Source: an uncultured Bacteroidaceae bacterium
GTDB taxonomy: Bacteria > Bacteroidota > Bacteroidia > Bacteroidales > Bacteroidaceae
NCBI GenBank assembly: GCA_905233465.1
Contig: CAJOEI010000002.1
Location: 1-64,000 of the forward strand
Direction of reading: 5' to 3'
Length of the DNA: 64,000 nt
Below the pieces are notes generated by a model. The model saw only the letters and a program-made list of their open reading frames with translations, did no database searches and was not told where the DNA came from. Shown here one piece after another: positions 10,563 through 19,885 of the stretch. The translations under genes were made by a program, and so were the position numbers. Positions within the stretch are counted from its first letter, which is position 1. The number at the start of each line of letters is the position of its first letter.

Positions 10563-11624
10563 CTAAATGCTTTTCACTTTCTCTGCAATCCATGCGCCGA
10601 CCTCGCGCGTACCATACACTTGACCACCCTCAACCTGTATCTCTGGAGTACGGACATTGGCTTTCAGGCTTGCGGCTACAGCCTCACGCACGGCAGCACC
10701 CTCGGCCACCAGGCCGAAATGCTCAAGTAACATTGCTGCAGAGAGGATCTGCGCAATGGGATTGGCGATATTCTTCCCCGCGGCCTGCGGCCATGAGCCA
10801 TGCACGGGCTCGAAGACGGGCGTGCCCTCGCCAATGCTTGCCGATGGCAAGAGGCCCATCGACCCCGTGATGCACGAAGCTTCGTCCGTGAGGATGTCAC
10901 CGAAGGTGTTTTCCGTGACAACCACGTCAAAGAACCCGGGTTCCTGTATCATACGCATTGAGGCATTGTCAACAAACATGAAGTCTGTGCGCACATCGGG
11001 CCATTGGGCTGCCATTTCCTGGGCTATGCGTCGCCACAGACGACTGCTGGCCAGTATATTAGCCTTATCTACCACTGTGAGATGACCACTGCGACGACGG
11101 GCATACTCAAAGCCGACACGCAGAATCCGCTCCACCTCCTCGCGGGTGTATACATTGGTGTCGTAGGCACGATCCTCACCTTCATACTTCTCACCAAAAT
11201 ACATTCCGCCTGTCAGCTCGCGTATGCACACGAAGTCCGCTCCGCGCACCAACTCTGTCTTCAGCGGAGAACGGTCGACCAGACAATCGTATGTCTCGAT
11301 GGGACGTATGTTGGCATATAGGCCCAAGCGCTTGCGCATCGCCAGGAGCCCCTGCTCGGGACGCACGCTGGCACTGGGAGCATTGTCATACTTGGGGTCA
11401 CCTACGGCGCTGAACAGCACCGCATCAGCACTCGCACACAGGCGATACGTGTCCTCGGGGAACGGGTCGCCGACACTCTCTATGGCCGTCGCACCGCACA
11501 ATCCACTGGTGAATGTCATCTCGTGGCCAAAGCGCTCGCCGATGGCACGCAGCACGGCTACGCCCTGTTCGCTAATCTCTGGGCCGATACCATCGCCCGG
11601 CAATACTGCAATATTCAGTTTCAT
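10563..11624 (-). CDS. leuB: 3-isopropylmalate dehydrogenase
   Basis: LeuB oxidises and decarboxylates 3-isopropylmalate in leucine synthesis. The 353-residue sequence has the N-terminal [10 protein letters not shown] loop, the substrate arginines in the [10 protein letters not shown] region, the ELTGGMYFG motif, the metal-binding [10 protein letters not shown] and [10 protein letters not shown] aspartates, and the NAD-binding [14 protein letters not shown] segment, which marks NAD rather than NADP use. No leuA, leuC or leuD is adjacent. The gene follows the SNF2 helicase gene by five bases, so they are likely cotranscribed despite unrelated functions. Confidence 0.95.
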   Translation of the reverse strand: MKLNIAVLPGDGIGPEISEQGVAVLRAIGERFGHEMTFTSGLCGATAIESVGDPFPEDTYRLCASADAVLFSAVGDPKYDNAPSASVRPEQGLLAMRKRLGLYANIRPIETYDCLVDRSPLKTELVRGADFVCIRELTGGMYFGEKYEGEDRAYDTNVYTREEVERILRVGFEYARRRSGHLTVVDKANILASSRLWRRIAQEMAAQWPDVRTDFMFVDNASMRMIQEPGFFDVVVTENTFGDILTDEASCITGSMGLLPSASIGEGTPVFEPVHGSWPQAAGKNIANPIAQILSAAMLLEHFGLVAEGAAVREAVAASLKANVRTPEIQVEGGQVYGTREVGAWIAEKVKSI

Positions 11625-11629
11625 AAAAC

Positions 11630-13879
11630 TCAGCTATTTCGTTGTTCTTCTATTATCTGTCTCAGTTTTGATGCCACACTGATGCGAGTTGCCTCAGGAG
11701 CCTCAAGCAAGTCGGCCAGTGCGCCGAAGAAGGACAAAGCCTCGTCCCCACTCTCCTCCCCTGCATCTTGGGGCAGACTCACCGGCAGCAATTCCTCACG
11801 ATCACCAATCTCCATTCTTTCCTCGACCGTCTCGCCTTGCTCCTCACTCATATACTCATCGAGCGAAGTCAGCAAGCCATCAAAGTGCTCGTCAGAGAGG
11901 AACACAGCATCCTCACCGCCATCCAGCACACCCTCGAAAAGTGATGTCTTGAAACGCAGGCGCGAGAGCATATCCTCTTCTATGGTCGATGCGGCAATGA
12001 GGTTGATTACCTGCACGCCTCGCGTCTGACCGATGCGGTGTATGCGTCCTATCCTCTGCTCGAGCAGCGCTGGGTTCCAAGGCATGTCGATGTTCACCAC
12101 CACGCTTGCGGCCTGCAGGTTCAGGCCCATCGCCCCGGCATCCGTGCTCAAGAACACGCGTATCGTGGGATCCAGCTGGAATGTCTCGATGCGCGTCTGG
12201 CGCTCCTTCACGGGTATGTCGCCGTGGACATAGACATAGTCTATCCCACTCTGATCCATTTCCTGTGCCACCAAGCGCGTCATGCGCTCCCATTGGCTGA
12301 AGATGACGACCTTTGTGCCCTCGCCACACTTGTCGATGATATTCATCACTTCATCCACCTTGGTGTCGTAGCGGCTATGCTCGTCCACTACATACAGGCT
12401 GTCGCACACCATACGCATCTGCGTCAGCGTCAACAATAGCTGCTTGCGGTCCAGCTCCGACATGAAATGCTGCCGGTGCCATTTGGCCACCAGCCTGGCT
12501 GCCGCCACGCGCAGCTCGCGATGTGCCTCGCTCTGTTGCTCAGTCATCGGGACAAAGAGGTTCTTGTCTATGCGCATAGGCAACTGCAGCGCCACATCGG
12601 CCTTGGCGCGGCGCAGTAGCACATCCTTCACGCGCGATGACACTTCATTGAGATTACGATATGCAACCGTACGCCCCGTGGCATCCGTCACACAGTAGCG
12701 GTCGCGGAACTGATAGAATGGAGCGAGCACAAACTGATCAACCAACTCCACGATGCTATACAGCTCCTCAAGCCTGTTCTCTATCGGCGTGCCCGACAAC
12801 AGCAGGACATAACGTGCATCTATACGCCGCACAGCCCGAGCTATCTGGGTGTTCCAGTTCTTTAGACGGCCCACCTCGTCCATGATAACCATATCAGCCA
12901 TTCCCAGCAGGCCTGCATCCACATCCTGGCGCACGCTGCTGTAGGACACAATCTTGTATGTCACGTCCGATGCCAACAGGTTGGCGCGCACACGGCTGTC
13001 GCCATCTATGACCACGGCCTCGGCATGCGTCAGCCGCTCTATCTCGCGACGCCATTGGTATTTCAGCGTCGCAGGACATAACACCAGCACCTGACCTACA
13101 AAGTGCTCGCGGCGGAGCAACTCTGCCACAGCCAGCGCCTCAACCGTCTTGCCCAGGCCCATCTCGTCGGCCAGTATCGCACGGCCTGCACTGGCCGCGA
13201 ACCTCACTCCCTCACGCTGATAGGCATACAGCGGCAGCGTCAACAGGGCATCCAGCGCAGCGTCGTCATAGCGCGTGGCAACAGCCCGCTCACGCAACAG
13301 GCCCTCACGCCGCCACAGCACATAGTCCATCGCATCCTTGTAAACACGCACCGAACTGTCCAGCGCACGCGCCTGCAATACGAACTGTCCGAATGTCTCG
13401 AAAGCATCAGGACGCAGGTTGTCAAGGTCATCGAAGTAGAGCTTCACCAGCTCACGCAGCTCTGCGCTCGCGTCGGAGCCAACGCGTATGCGCACACGAC
13501 GTTCCGACGTACGATAGCTAAGATACACACTGGTGTAGGCAGGCAAGTCCCAGTGAATGCGTTTGTGATGGTTCTTAATCCACAGCCTCACGCCCTCGAT
13601 GTGCTTGCACGTTCCTAACTGCGAGGTCTTGAAATCCATGCAGTCACAATAGTTCCAAGGGCTCTTGGGCCCACGGAACACGACCTTGTAAACCACTCCG
13701 CTGCCCGATGAACGCACACGATACTCACCAGGACTGTAGCGCTCGCTCACACACTCCACTTCCTGCTCCTCGCGCAATGCCTGCTGCATGCGCAGCGCCA
13801 CCTGCCACTGCTCCAGACTCATGCCCGCAGGACAAGTCAAATGGCTGAGCTCTTGCTTGGGTAATTCCGAAAAACGCAT
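11630..13879 (-). CDS. SNF2-family DEAD-box-like helicase with SWIM zinc finger
   Basis: A 749-residue protein. Residues about 75-100 carry a SWIM-type zinc motif ([19 protein letters not shown], CxC...CxH). The two RecA-like lobes follow: motif [13 protein letters not shown], motif [11 protein letters not shown] (DEVG instead of the usual DEAH/DEAQ), motif [17 protein letters not shown], and motif [13 protein letters not shown]. The C-terminal extension is acidic. Bacterial SNF2 proteins such as RapA translocate on double-stranded DNA and remodel protein-DNA complexes; the exact role of this SWIM-containing class is unknown. It is transcribed from its own promoter at 13919 and is followed by leuB. 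Confidence 0.88.
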   Translation of the reverse strand: MRFSELPKQELSHLTCPAGMSLEQWQVALRMQQALREEQEVECVSERYSPGEYRVRSSGSGVVYKVVFRGPKSPWNYCDCMDFKTSQLGTCKHIEGVRLWIKNHHKRIHWDLPAYTSVYLSYRTSERRVRIRVGSDASAELRELVKLYFDDLDNLRPDAFETFGQFVLQARALDSSVRVYKDAMDYVLWRREGLLRERAVATRYDDAALDALLTLPLYAYQREGVRFAASAGRAILADEMGLGKTVEALAVAELLRREHFVGQVLVLCPATLKYQWRREIERLTHAEAVVIDGDSRVRANLLASDVTYKIVSYSSVRQDVDAGLLGMADMVIMDEVGRLKNWNTQIARAVRRIDARYVLLLSGTPIENRLEELYSIVELVDQFVLAPFYQFRDRYCVTDATGRTVAYRNLNEVSSRVKDVLLRRAKADVALQLPMRIDKNLFVPMTEQQSEAHRELRVAAARLVAKWHRQHFMSELDRKQLLLTLTQMRMVCDSLYVVDEHSRYDTKVDEVMNIIDKCGEGTKVVIFSQWERMTRLVAQEMDQSGIDYVYVHGDIPVKERQTRIETFQLDPTIRVFLSTDAGAMGLNLQAASVVVNIDMPWNPALLEQRIGRIHRIGQTRGVQVINLIAASTIEEDMLSRLRFKTSLFEGVLDGGEDAVFLSDEHFDGLLTSLDEYMSEEQGETVEERMEIGDREELLPVSLPQDAGEESGDEALSFFGALADLLEAPEATRISVASKLRQIIEEQRNS

Positions 13880-13918
13880 ATCGCTAACCTAAGGTTATTC
13901 CTTCATCTTTTTTCATCG

Positions 13919-13926
13919 CAAAGATA
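13919..13926 (-). promoter_or_regulatory. Promoter -7 element for the SNF2-leuB genes
   Basis: TATCTTTG on the minus strand, about 40 bases before the helicase start codon. It faces away from the Wzi-gene promoter about 100 bases to the right. Confidence 0.55.
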
Positions 13927-13998
13927 TACGTTAGCGGCCATTGTGACACAACATGGCAACACTCATTAACATTTTTTGCAAAAAGACAGCACAAATCA

Positions 13999-14028
13999 TT
14001 GTTTATAGTCAATATTTCACTACTTTTG
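13999..14028 (+). promoter_or_regulatory. Promoter for the Wzi-like/lipid gene run
   Basis: TTG at 13999-14001, 19 bp, then TACTTTTG at 14021-14028, only five bases before the ATG at 14034. The upstream in-frame ATG at 13953 would place the promoter inside the gene, so the later start is chosen. The transcript would be nearly leaderless. Confidence 0.65.
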
Positions 14029-14033
14029 CCCCC

Positions 14034-15563
14034 ATGAAAACGACTCCATACTACATATTTTTGTTTCTCATCGTCTGCGCCACAAGCCGCGCTGCTGCCG
14101 ACGACTCTGCTTCGCGGCTCGCACCTACTGACATCGCTGTCGAAGTGTCTGGCACAGCAGCAACAGGCAAATACGCACCACTATGGCTCACGGCCAACCG
14201 CTATGGTCTGGGCAGCGTGAACACTGCATCGGCTTACCAGCGAGCATATGCCTTGCGCGACATCGAAGCAGACTCTGCACGCCGCTGGCGACTGGGTTAT
14301 GGTCTGGACTTGGCTGTGGCAGAGGGGCATGAGCGCATCGGTATAGTGCAACAGGCCTACGTCGAGGCGGCATGGAAAGTGCTCCACCTCACCGTGGGCG
14401 CCAAGCAGCAACCTATGGAGACACACTCGTCGGAGCTCACTTCTGGCGACATCATGCTGGGCATCAACGCCCGTCCTATCCCACAGGTGAGGCTTGATGT
14501 GGACTGGTTTGGCATCCCGGGAACCAAGCGTTGGTGGATGTGGAAGTTCTATGGTTCCTACGGTTTCACCACCGACGGCCGCTGGCAGCAGCAATGGGTA
14601 GCTCCGGGAGAGCGCTATGCCCGCCACATGCTATATCACGAGAAAGGCCTCTTCTGGCAGTTCGGACGCCCGGACCGCCTGCCGCTGACCTACGAGTTCG
14701 GCCTGCGCATGGCCACACAGTTTGGCGGAACGACCTACGACGTGCGGACACGCCGACTGGACGACGGAGCCGCCAACACCATCAAACACAGCTCCAACCT
14801 GCGAGCCTTCTGGAACGCACTGATATGTTCCGGCAGCGATGCTACCGATGGCACCGACCCCAACACCTCCGGCAACGTGCTGGGCAGCTATGTCATGCAG
14901 CTACGCTACTGGGGAGAACGCTGGTGGGGCCGCGCATACTTCGAGCGTTTCTTTGAGGACCAGTCGATGCTCACAGTGCAATATGGCGTGCGCGACATGC
15001 TCATCGGCGGCGAAGTCTTTCTGCCAAAAAACCGATTCGTGTCCGCAGCAGTGCTGGAATGGCTGACGACAACCAATCAGAGCGGTGCCGTCTACCACGA
15101 CTATACTCCCAACATCCCTGACAAGATGAACGGGCGCGACGGATATTACAACCACTTGCTCTATCCCGGATGGCAGTACTACGGTCACAGCATCGGCAAC
15201 CCCTTGCTGACATCACCGCTGTACAACGAGGCTCTCGGGCGCGATGGCGTGCTGCAGTTCTTCAACAATCGCGTGCGCGCATTGCACTTCGGTCTCAGCG
15301 GCGACCCCGCACCACAGTGGCACTGGCGGCTGATGGCTTCGCTGACACGCAACTGGGGTACACACGACATACCACTGTCTGACCCCCACATGCATCAGAA
15401 CTACTTCCTGGCAGAAGCAGCCTACAGCCCAGAATGGGCCAAGGGCTTGAATATCAAGATGGCACTGGCTATGGACCAGGGTCAGGTGCTGGGCAACACC
15501 TTCGGTGCACAATTGACGTTGAAATATGGGTTTGGATGTACTAAAGCAAATAAAGAAGAATGA
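14034..15563 (+). CDS. Capsule assembly Wzi family outer-membrane protein
   Basis: A 509-residue protein with a signal peptide (cleavage probably near SRAAADDSA). The remainder is rich in alternating aromatic strands (for example RAYFERFFEDQSML) expected for a beta-barrel, and resembles the Wzi capsule-assembly family. Wzi of Enterobacteria anchors capsular polysaccharide at the cell surface; in Bacteroidota many relatives have no assigned glycan. The stop codon overlaps the next start by ATGA, so it is translationally coupled to the small lipoprotein and heads a run of surface-lipid and glycan genes. Confidence 0.75.
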   Translation: MKTTPYYIFLFLIVCATSRAAADDSASRLAPTDIAVEVSGTAATGKYAPLWLTANRYGLGSVNTASAYQRAYALRDIEADSARRWRLGYGLDLAVAEGHERIGIVQQAYVEAAWKVLHLTVGAKQQPMETHSSELTSGDIMLGINARPIPQVRLDVDWFGIPGTKRWWMWKFYGSYGFTTDGRWQQQWVAPGERYARHMLYHEKGLFWQFGRPDRLPLTYEFGLRMATQFGGTTYDVRTRRLDDGAANTIKHSSNLRAFWNALICSGSDATDGTDPNTSGNVLGSYVMQLRYWGERWWGRAYFERFFEDQSMLTVQYGVRDMLIGGEVFLPKNRFVSAAVLEWLTTTNQSGAVYHDYTPNIPDKMNGRDGYYNHLLYPGWQYYGHSIGNPLLTSPLYNEALGRDGVLQFFNNRVRALHFGLSGDPAPQWHWRLMASLTRNWGTHDIPLSDPHMHQNYFLAEAAYSPEWAKGLNIKMALAMDQGQVLGNTFGAQLTLKYGFGCTKANKEE

Positions 15564-16021
15564 ATAATAGAATCATATATATCGCCACATCACTGGTCCT
15601 GATAGCCACGGCGCTGACATCATGCGACAAGACCCCCATGAACGGTGTGCTCGATGGCATGTGGCAGCTGGAGCAAGTGCGTGTAGGCACCGCGACAGCC
15701 GAGCGACGCGATAGCCTCGTCTTTGTGTCCTTTCAGCTGCATCTGACACAATGGGACAAGAAAAACACCTCGCAGCGATACTACGCACACTTCGAGCACA
15801 CAGGCGACTCGATACGCTTCTACGACTTTGCTGCGGCAGCCAAACACGACCTCAGTGAGGGCGACAACGACACATGGCTCACACCGGCGCAGATGAGCGA
15901 CGGCATCATGGACGAATGGGGCATTCATACCACCGACGCGAGATACCGCGTCATCGAGCTCAACCACCAGCAACTCGTGCTGCAAGCACAGGACACGACA
16001 CTCACCTTCCGCAAGTTCTGA
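15560..16021 (+). CDS. Small lipocalin-like lipoprotein
   Basis: A 153-residue protein with a lipoprotein signal sequence; the lipobox LTSC places the acylated cysteine at residue 22. The mature part has a GMWQLEQV opening, alternating beta strands and a terminal TTLTFRKF strand, the pattern of Bacteroidota lipocalin-like lipoproteins. Lipocalins carry small hydrophobic ligands, so a lipid-related role would suit its neighbours, but this is inference. It overlaps the upstream stop by four bases and is followed one base later by the GtrA gene. Confidence 0.6.
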   Translation: MNNRIIYIATSLVLIATALTSCDKTPMNGVLDGMWQLEQVRVGTATAERRDSLVFVSFQLHLTQWDKKNTSQRYYAHFEHTGDSIRFYDFAAAAKHDLSEGDNDTWLTPAQMSDGIMDEWGIHTTDARYRVIELNHQQLVLQAQDTTLTFRKF

Positions 16022-16022
16022 C

Positions 16023-16433
16023 GTGAACAGCAAGAAGTCGTCCATACAATTCCTCGCAGCACAGATGTCGTCGCTCATCGCCACGACAACGGACTTCTTG
16101 ACAACAGCCATACTCTTCCGTGCACTGGGCTGGAACCACATCGTGGCAACGTTCCTCGGCGCTATATGCGGAGGCATCGTCAACTGCTCCATGAACTATC
16201 GCTGGACGTTCCGAGGGACATCACGCACCAAGCGCGGCGTAGCAATGCGCTATCTCATAGTATGGGGCGGAAGCATCCTGCTAAACACATGGGGCGTAGC
16301 CATGCTCACATGGATTCTCAAGCCGTACTATGGTATCAACCTCGACACGCTCGTCGGCTCAAAGGTGGTGGTGGCGCTGCTCGTTGCCGTGTGCTGGAAC
16401 TTCGTCCTGCAGAAACGATGGGTATTCAAATAA
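16023..16433 (+). CDS. GtrA-like membrane protein
   Basis: A 136-residue protein with four predicted transmembrane segments and the GtrA signatures (AGWNHIVATFLGAICGG-like glycine pattern after the first helix pair, NYRWTFRG, and the terminal FVLQKRWVFK). GtrA proteins are thought to flip polyprenyl-linked sugars or related lipids across the inner membrane. Translation begins at a GTG one base after the preceding stop. Its position directly before a CDP-alcohol transferase and an Aur1-like enzyme suggests a lipid-head-group substrate. Confidence 0.85.
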   Translation: MNSKKSSIQFLAAQMSSLIATTTDFLTTAILFRALGWNHIVATFLGAICGGIVNCSMNYRWTFRGTSRTKRGVAMRYLIVWGGSILLNTWGVAMLTWILKPYYGINLDTLVGSKVVVALLVAVCWNFVLQKRWVFK

Positions 16434-16468
16434 CCGCAAATTTTTAATTGACTAATATTGAAAATGAT

Positions 16469-17176
16469 ATGACCTTTCAGACATTCCGCGATGGCATACA
16501 GCACGGCGTATACCGCATCATTGACCCTGCCGTGCGAGGCCTGGTCAAGATTGGCGCCACACCCAACATGATGACCACGGTCGGCTTGTTGGGCAATCTT
16601 GCAGCAGCAGCACTAATCATCATGGCCGCATACACCGCCGCCGACCCAACTCAGCTTTCAACTCTCAACTTTCAACTCTCAACTTTCAACTCCCCCTTCA
16701 CTCTACTCGGCTGGGCTGGTGGTGTGACATTGTTCTTCAGTATCTTTGACATGGTTGACGGCTATATGGCGCGTACAGCCAACATGGTGACGCGCTTCGG
16801 GGCATTCTACGACAGCGTGCTCGACCGCTATTCCGAGCTCGCCACTTTGTCGGCACTCGCATTCTACTTCATGATGCTCCAGCAACACGTCTTCGCCATC
16901 GCCACTTTTCTGGCCATAACAGGCAGCATCATGGTAAGCTACGTGCGCGCACGTGCCGAAGCCATAGGCTGTGAGTGCAAATTGGGCCTGATGCAACGCC
17001 CCGAACGCGTGGTGGTCACCACTCTTGGCCTCCTGCTGGCCGGACTGCTGCAAGATGTAGTCAGACCTCTATTTGATCCGATATGGTTCGTTGCCGCACC
17101 GATGATTCTCATCGCTGTGCTGGCCAACGCAACCGCTATCGTGCGCATTCTACATGTAAAGAAACAACTCGACTGA
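16469..17176 (+). CDS. CDP-alcohol phosphatidyltransferase family enzyme
   Basis: A membrane enzyme of about 235 residues with the complete family motif: D94, D97-G98, A101-R102, G111, D115 and D119, the four aspartates that bind metal and CDP-diacylglycerol. It transfers a phosphatidyl group to an alcohol. The adjacent Aur1-like gene suggests that the alcohol may be inositol phosphate, as in the inositol-lipid cluster described in Bacteroides thetaiotaomicron; this is inference. Residues about 59-76 (DPTQLSTLNFQLSTFNSP) are encoded by TTTCAACTC repeats and look like an insertion into a periplasmic or cytoplasmic loop. ATG 16469 is preferred to TTG 16448. Confidence 0.85.
   Translation: MTFQTFRDGIQHGVYRIIDPAVRGLVKIGATPNMMTTVGLLGNLAAAALIIMAAYTAADPTQLSTLNFQLSTFNSPFTLLGWAGGVTLFFSIFDMVDGYMARTANMVTRFGAFYDSVLDRYSELATLSALAFYFMMLQQHVFAIATFLAITGSIMVSYVRARAEAIGCECKLGLMQRPERVVVTTLGLLLAGLLQDVVRPLFDPIWFVAAPMILIAVLANATAIVRILHVKKQLD
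16650..16692 (+). repeat. In-frame TTTCAACTC repeats inside the CDP-alcohol transferase gene
   Basis: Two and a half copies of a 14-base unit CTTTCAACTCTCAA lie inside the coding sequence. The reverse complement matches the GTTGAAAG/GAGTTGAAAG repeats of intergenic gaps. The frame stays open on both sides. Confidence 0.8.
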
Positions 17177-17186
17177 TTCACCCACA

Positions 17187-17993
17187 ATGAAGAATGAAGA
17201 ATCACTCATCGCAACGTTGTTGCGCCTCGTGGCGGCCATGCTGCCATTCATACTCTTCGGGCTGATTTACACCTCCATGCGCTATCTGCCCTCCTATGAG
17301 TTCCGTCCCGTGGACATCCAGGACCTGTACGAGGCCGAGCGCGCACTTTTTGGCATAACGCTGCAAGACGGCAGTGTGGCTACGCCCAATGAATGGTTTG
17401 CGCTCCACACATCCACTGTGGCCGACTGTTTGGCGGGCATATTCTACATCTGCTGGGTGCCTCTGCCGCTGGCCTTCGCTTTCTTCCTCTTCTTCACAGG
17501 ACGTCGCGAGCTATGCTTCCGCTTCGCATCGGCCTTCCTGCTGGTGAACCTCATCGGCTTCGTCGGCTACTACATCCATCCTGCTGCACCGCCCTGGTAT
17601 GTGATGCGCTTCGGATTCGAGCCCATCTACGACACAGGCGGCTATGTCGCCGGCCTCGGACGCTTCGACGAACTTATACACCTGCCTGTGTTCACCACAA
17701 TATATTCCGGCAATGCCAATGTCTTTGCTGCCGTGCCGTCGCTGCACGCAGCATATTGTCCTGTAGCATGCTACTATGCCATGAAAGCGCACCAGCGTAC
17801 ATGGACACTCGTACTGGCACTCTTCTCCGCAGGCATCTGGTGGACTGCCATATACAGCGGACACCACTACACCATTGATGTACTGCTGGGCGTAGCCACA
17901 GCCATTCTCGGCCTCACGGTATACGAGAGTTTCCTCATGCGCACAGGATGGTGGCGACGCGGTTTCAACGCCTACGTCAGCCGACTGAACTGA
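17187..17993 (+). CDS. PAP2-superfamily Aur1-like phosphotransferase
   Basis: A 268-residue polytopic protein with the PAP2 catalytic triad in the Aur1/Ipt1 arrangement: HPAAPPWY around residues 131-138, PSLHAAY at 184-190, and SGHHYTIDVLLG at 224-235. Fungal Aur1 and the Bacteroides enzyme related to it transfer phosphoinositol to ceramide. With the CDP-alcohol transferase ten bases upstream, this gene is a good candidate for an inositol phosphorylceramide synthase, although a simple lipid phosphatase cannot be excluded from sequence alone. No myo-inositol phosphate synthase is in the window. Confidence 0.78.
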   Translation: MKNEESLIATLLRLVAAMLPFILFGLIYTSMRYLPSYEFRPVDIQDLYEAERALFGITLQDGSVATPNEWFALHTSTVADCLAGIFYICWVPLPLAFAFFLFFTGRRELCFRFASAFLLVNLIGFVGYYIHPAAPPWYVMRFGFEPIYDTGGYVAGLGRFDELIHLPVFTTIYSGNANVFAAVPSLHAAYCPVACYYAMKAHQRTWTLVLALFSAGIWWTAIYSGHHYTIDVLLGVATAILGLTVYESFLMRTGWWRRGFNAYVSRLN

Positions 17994-18009
17994 TAAATCT
18001 TATTAATCA

Positions 18010-18816
18010 ATGAGTAGCTTCAACGCTTCCGAGCTGAAAGCTCGATTCAACCCAGAGGGATCGCTGTTGCGGCGCCAACAGATGATTATGTTGGAGATGG
18101 TGTCCGTGCTGGATCAGGTATGCACTAAATACGGTATCCCCTATTTCCTCTACGGCGGGACGTTGTTGGGTGCTGTACGCCACGACGGCTTCATACCTTG
18201 GGATGATGACCTCGACGTGGGCTTGTTGCGCAAGGACTATTTGCGGCTGATGCAAGTGTTGCCTGCCGAGCTGCCAGAACATATCGCCTTGCAGACCAAT
18301 GACACCGATCCCAACTATTTTTATTTCTTTGCCAAGCTGCGGCATCGCCACTCGCTATTGGAGGAAGAGAGCCCCTACGATCAGGTGTTTCGCGAGCGCG
18401 GAGTGTTCATAGACATCTTTCCATTCGACCGCATACCATCGTGGCTGCACTGTGTGGGTGAGCCGCTGCAGGGCCACACCTTCAAGATCTTCCGCACAAG
18501 CAGTAACCGTCAGCGTGCCATGCGACGTATACGGGCAATAACATGGATTAACAGACACATCACATTCCCTGTGCTGCGAGCTGTTAACTGCCTGTTCCGT
18601 AGCAACAAACTGAACTACGACTTCGGCGTGCAGTTCAATATCGTTTACGACGTTCGCGACATCTTCCCGCTGAAACGTCACACCTTCGAGGGTGTGGAGC
18701 TCTCTATACCCGGCAACAGCCATCACATGCTGCAGACACAGTTCGGCGACTATATGCAACTGCCCAATCTGGATCATGTTCAGGGGCACGCCAACAGGCT
18801 TGAGATATATGACTAA
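18010..18816 (+). CDS. LicD family phosphotransferase
   Basis: A 268-residue soluble protein. The LicD core is present: YGGTLLGAVRHDGF around 48-61 and PWDDDLDVGL around 63-72, followed by DIFPFD near residue 138. LicD and fukutin-related proteins add phosphocholine, phosphoethanolamine or ribitol phosphate to glycans. The following acyltransferase gene starts eight bases before this stop codon, indicating translational coupling and a shared role in decorating a surface glycan or lipid. The donor is not identifiable from sequence. Confidence 0.88.
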   Translation: MSSFNASELKARFNPEGSLLRRQQMIMLEMVSVLDQVCTKYGIPYFLYGGTLLGAVRHDGFIPWDDDLDVGLLRKDYLRLMQVLPAELPEHIALQTNDTDPNYFYFFAKLRHRHSLLEEESPYDQVFRERGVFIDIFPFDRIPSWLHCVGEPLQGHTFKIFRTSSNRQRAMRRIRAITWINRHITFPVLRAVNCLFRSNKLNYDFGVQFNIVYDVRDIFPLKRHTFEGVELSIPGNSHHMLQTQFGDYMQLPNLDHVQGHANRLEIYD

Positions 18817-19879
18817 GACACGTTTGCAATGGTTGGATGCCCTGCGAGGGTTCACGATGCTAATGGTCGTTACAAACCATGTCTTCGGCATGGGCTTCGG
18901 CGTGAACACCAAATATTCGACGTTCATGTCGCTATGTCTGCTGTTCCGCATGCCGCTGTTCTTCTTCATCAGTGGTTTTCTGGCATACAAGGCATCATTC
19001 AGCTGGGGACTGGGCGACACAGGCCGCCTGCTGGCAAAGAAGATACGTGTACAGATTGTGCCTACACTGGTGTTCATGACAGCCTTCGTCGCGCTGACCT
19101 GCAAACACTTCTGGGCCGACCTCACCACAGCATGGCAAAGCCCGACCAAGGACGGCTACTGGTTCACACTTGTGCTGCTGGAGATGTTTGTGGCCTATTA
19201 TGCCGTGTGCTTCCTCGCTCGCCGCTGTTGCCGCCATCTCGAATACCCACATCGCGCTGAGAGCGTGGTGCTGGCCGCGGTATGGTTTGTGGCTCTGGTT
19301 GGATATGCCACGATGTATATGCCTTCCTGGTTCTCGTGGCAGAAAGATGAGCTATGGCAGGTGACGAGCCTCACTGAATTCGTCCGTTATTTCCATTTCT
19401 TCCTCTTCGGCAATCTGGTGCGCCGTCATTGGCAACGCGTGCAACGCGCATTGGATGCGCCGTGGCTGTTCCCTGTGCTTGTCGCCGTGGCATTTGTCTG
19501 TGCAGCAGAGTATCTGCAATGGCACAACCTGCGGCGGCAGTGGGCCAACCTGCCACGCACGCTGGCTATGTACTCTCTTGTGACGATGACCGTGGCATGT
19601 TTCCGCAACTACGCCTCGACATTCAGCAATGAGCATGTGGTGGGCCGCGCGCTTCAGTACGTCGGAGTACGCACGCTCGATGTATATCTGCTACACTACT
19701 TCTTCCTACCGCACCTGCCCAGCGTGGGCAAATGGCTGCGTACAGAGAAGATCGGTTTTGCCCTTGAGGGCACCACATGCATCACACTGGCATTGGTCGT
19801 GACAGCCTTTGCCCTGCTTGCCAGCAATATATTGCGCGTGAGTCCGTTCTTAAAAAAATGGCTTTTTGGCCGTGAATAA
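18809..19879 (+). CDS. Acyltransferase family 3 membrane protein (first)
   Basis: About 356 residues with roughly ten hydrophobic segments. The N-terminal WLDALRGFTMLMVVTNHVF contains the R-G and N-H pair typical of acyltransferase 3 proteins, and the RMPLFFFISGFLAYK segment is the second family hallmark. Such enzymes O-acetylate or otherwise acylate cell-surface sugars. The start at 18809 (MTKTRLQW) overlaps LicD by eight bases and is preferred over the much longer upstream frame, which has no family similarity before that point. Confidence 0.87.
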   Translation: MTKTRLQWLDALRGFTMLMVVTNHVFGMGFGVNTKYSTFMSLCLLFRMPLFFFISGFLAYKASFSWGLGDTGRLLAKKIRVQIVPTLVFMTAFVALTCKHFWADLTTAWQSPTKDGYWFTLVLLEMFVAYYAVCFLARRCCRHLEYPHRAESVVLAAVWFVALVGYATMYMPSWFSWQKDELWQVTSLTEFVRYFHFFLFGNLVRRHWQRVQRALDAPWLFPVLVAVAFVCAAEYLQWHNLRRQWANLPRTLAMYSLVTMTVACFRNYASTFSNEHVVGRALQYVGVRTLDVYLLHYFFLPHLPSVGKWLRTEKIGFALEGTTCITLALVVTAFALLASNILRVSPFLKKWLFGRE

Positions 19880-19885
19880 CCTGAT

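Noticed and set aside
18692-18808. N-terminal extension of the first acyltransferase
   Set aside because: Family similarity begins at MTKTRLQWLDALRG, and the extension overlaps LicD in another frame.
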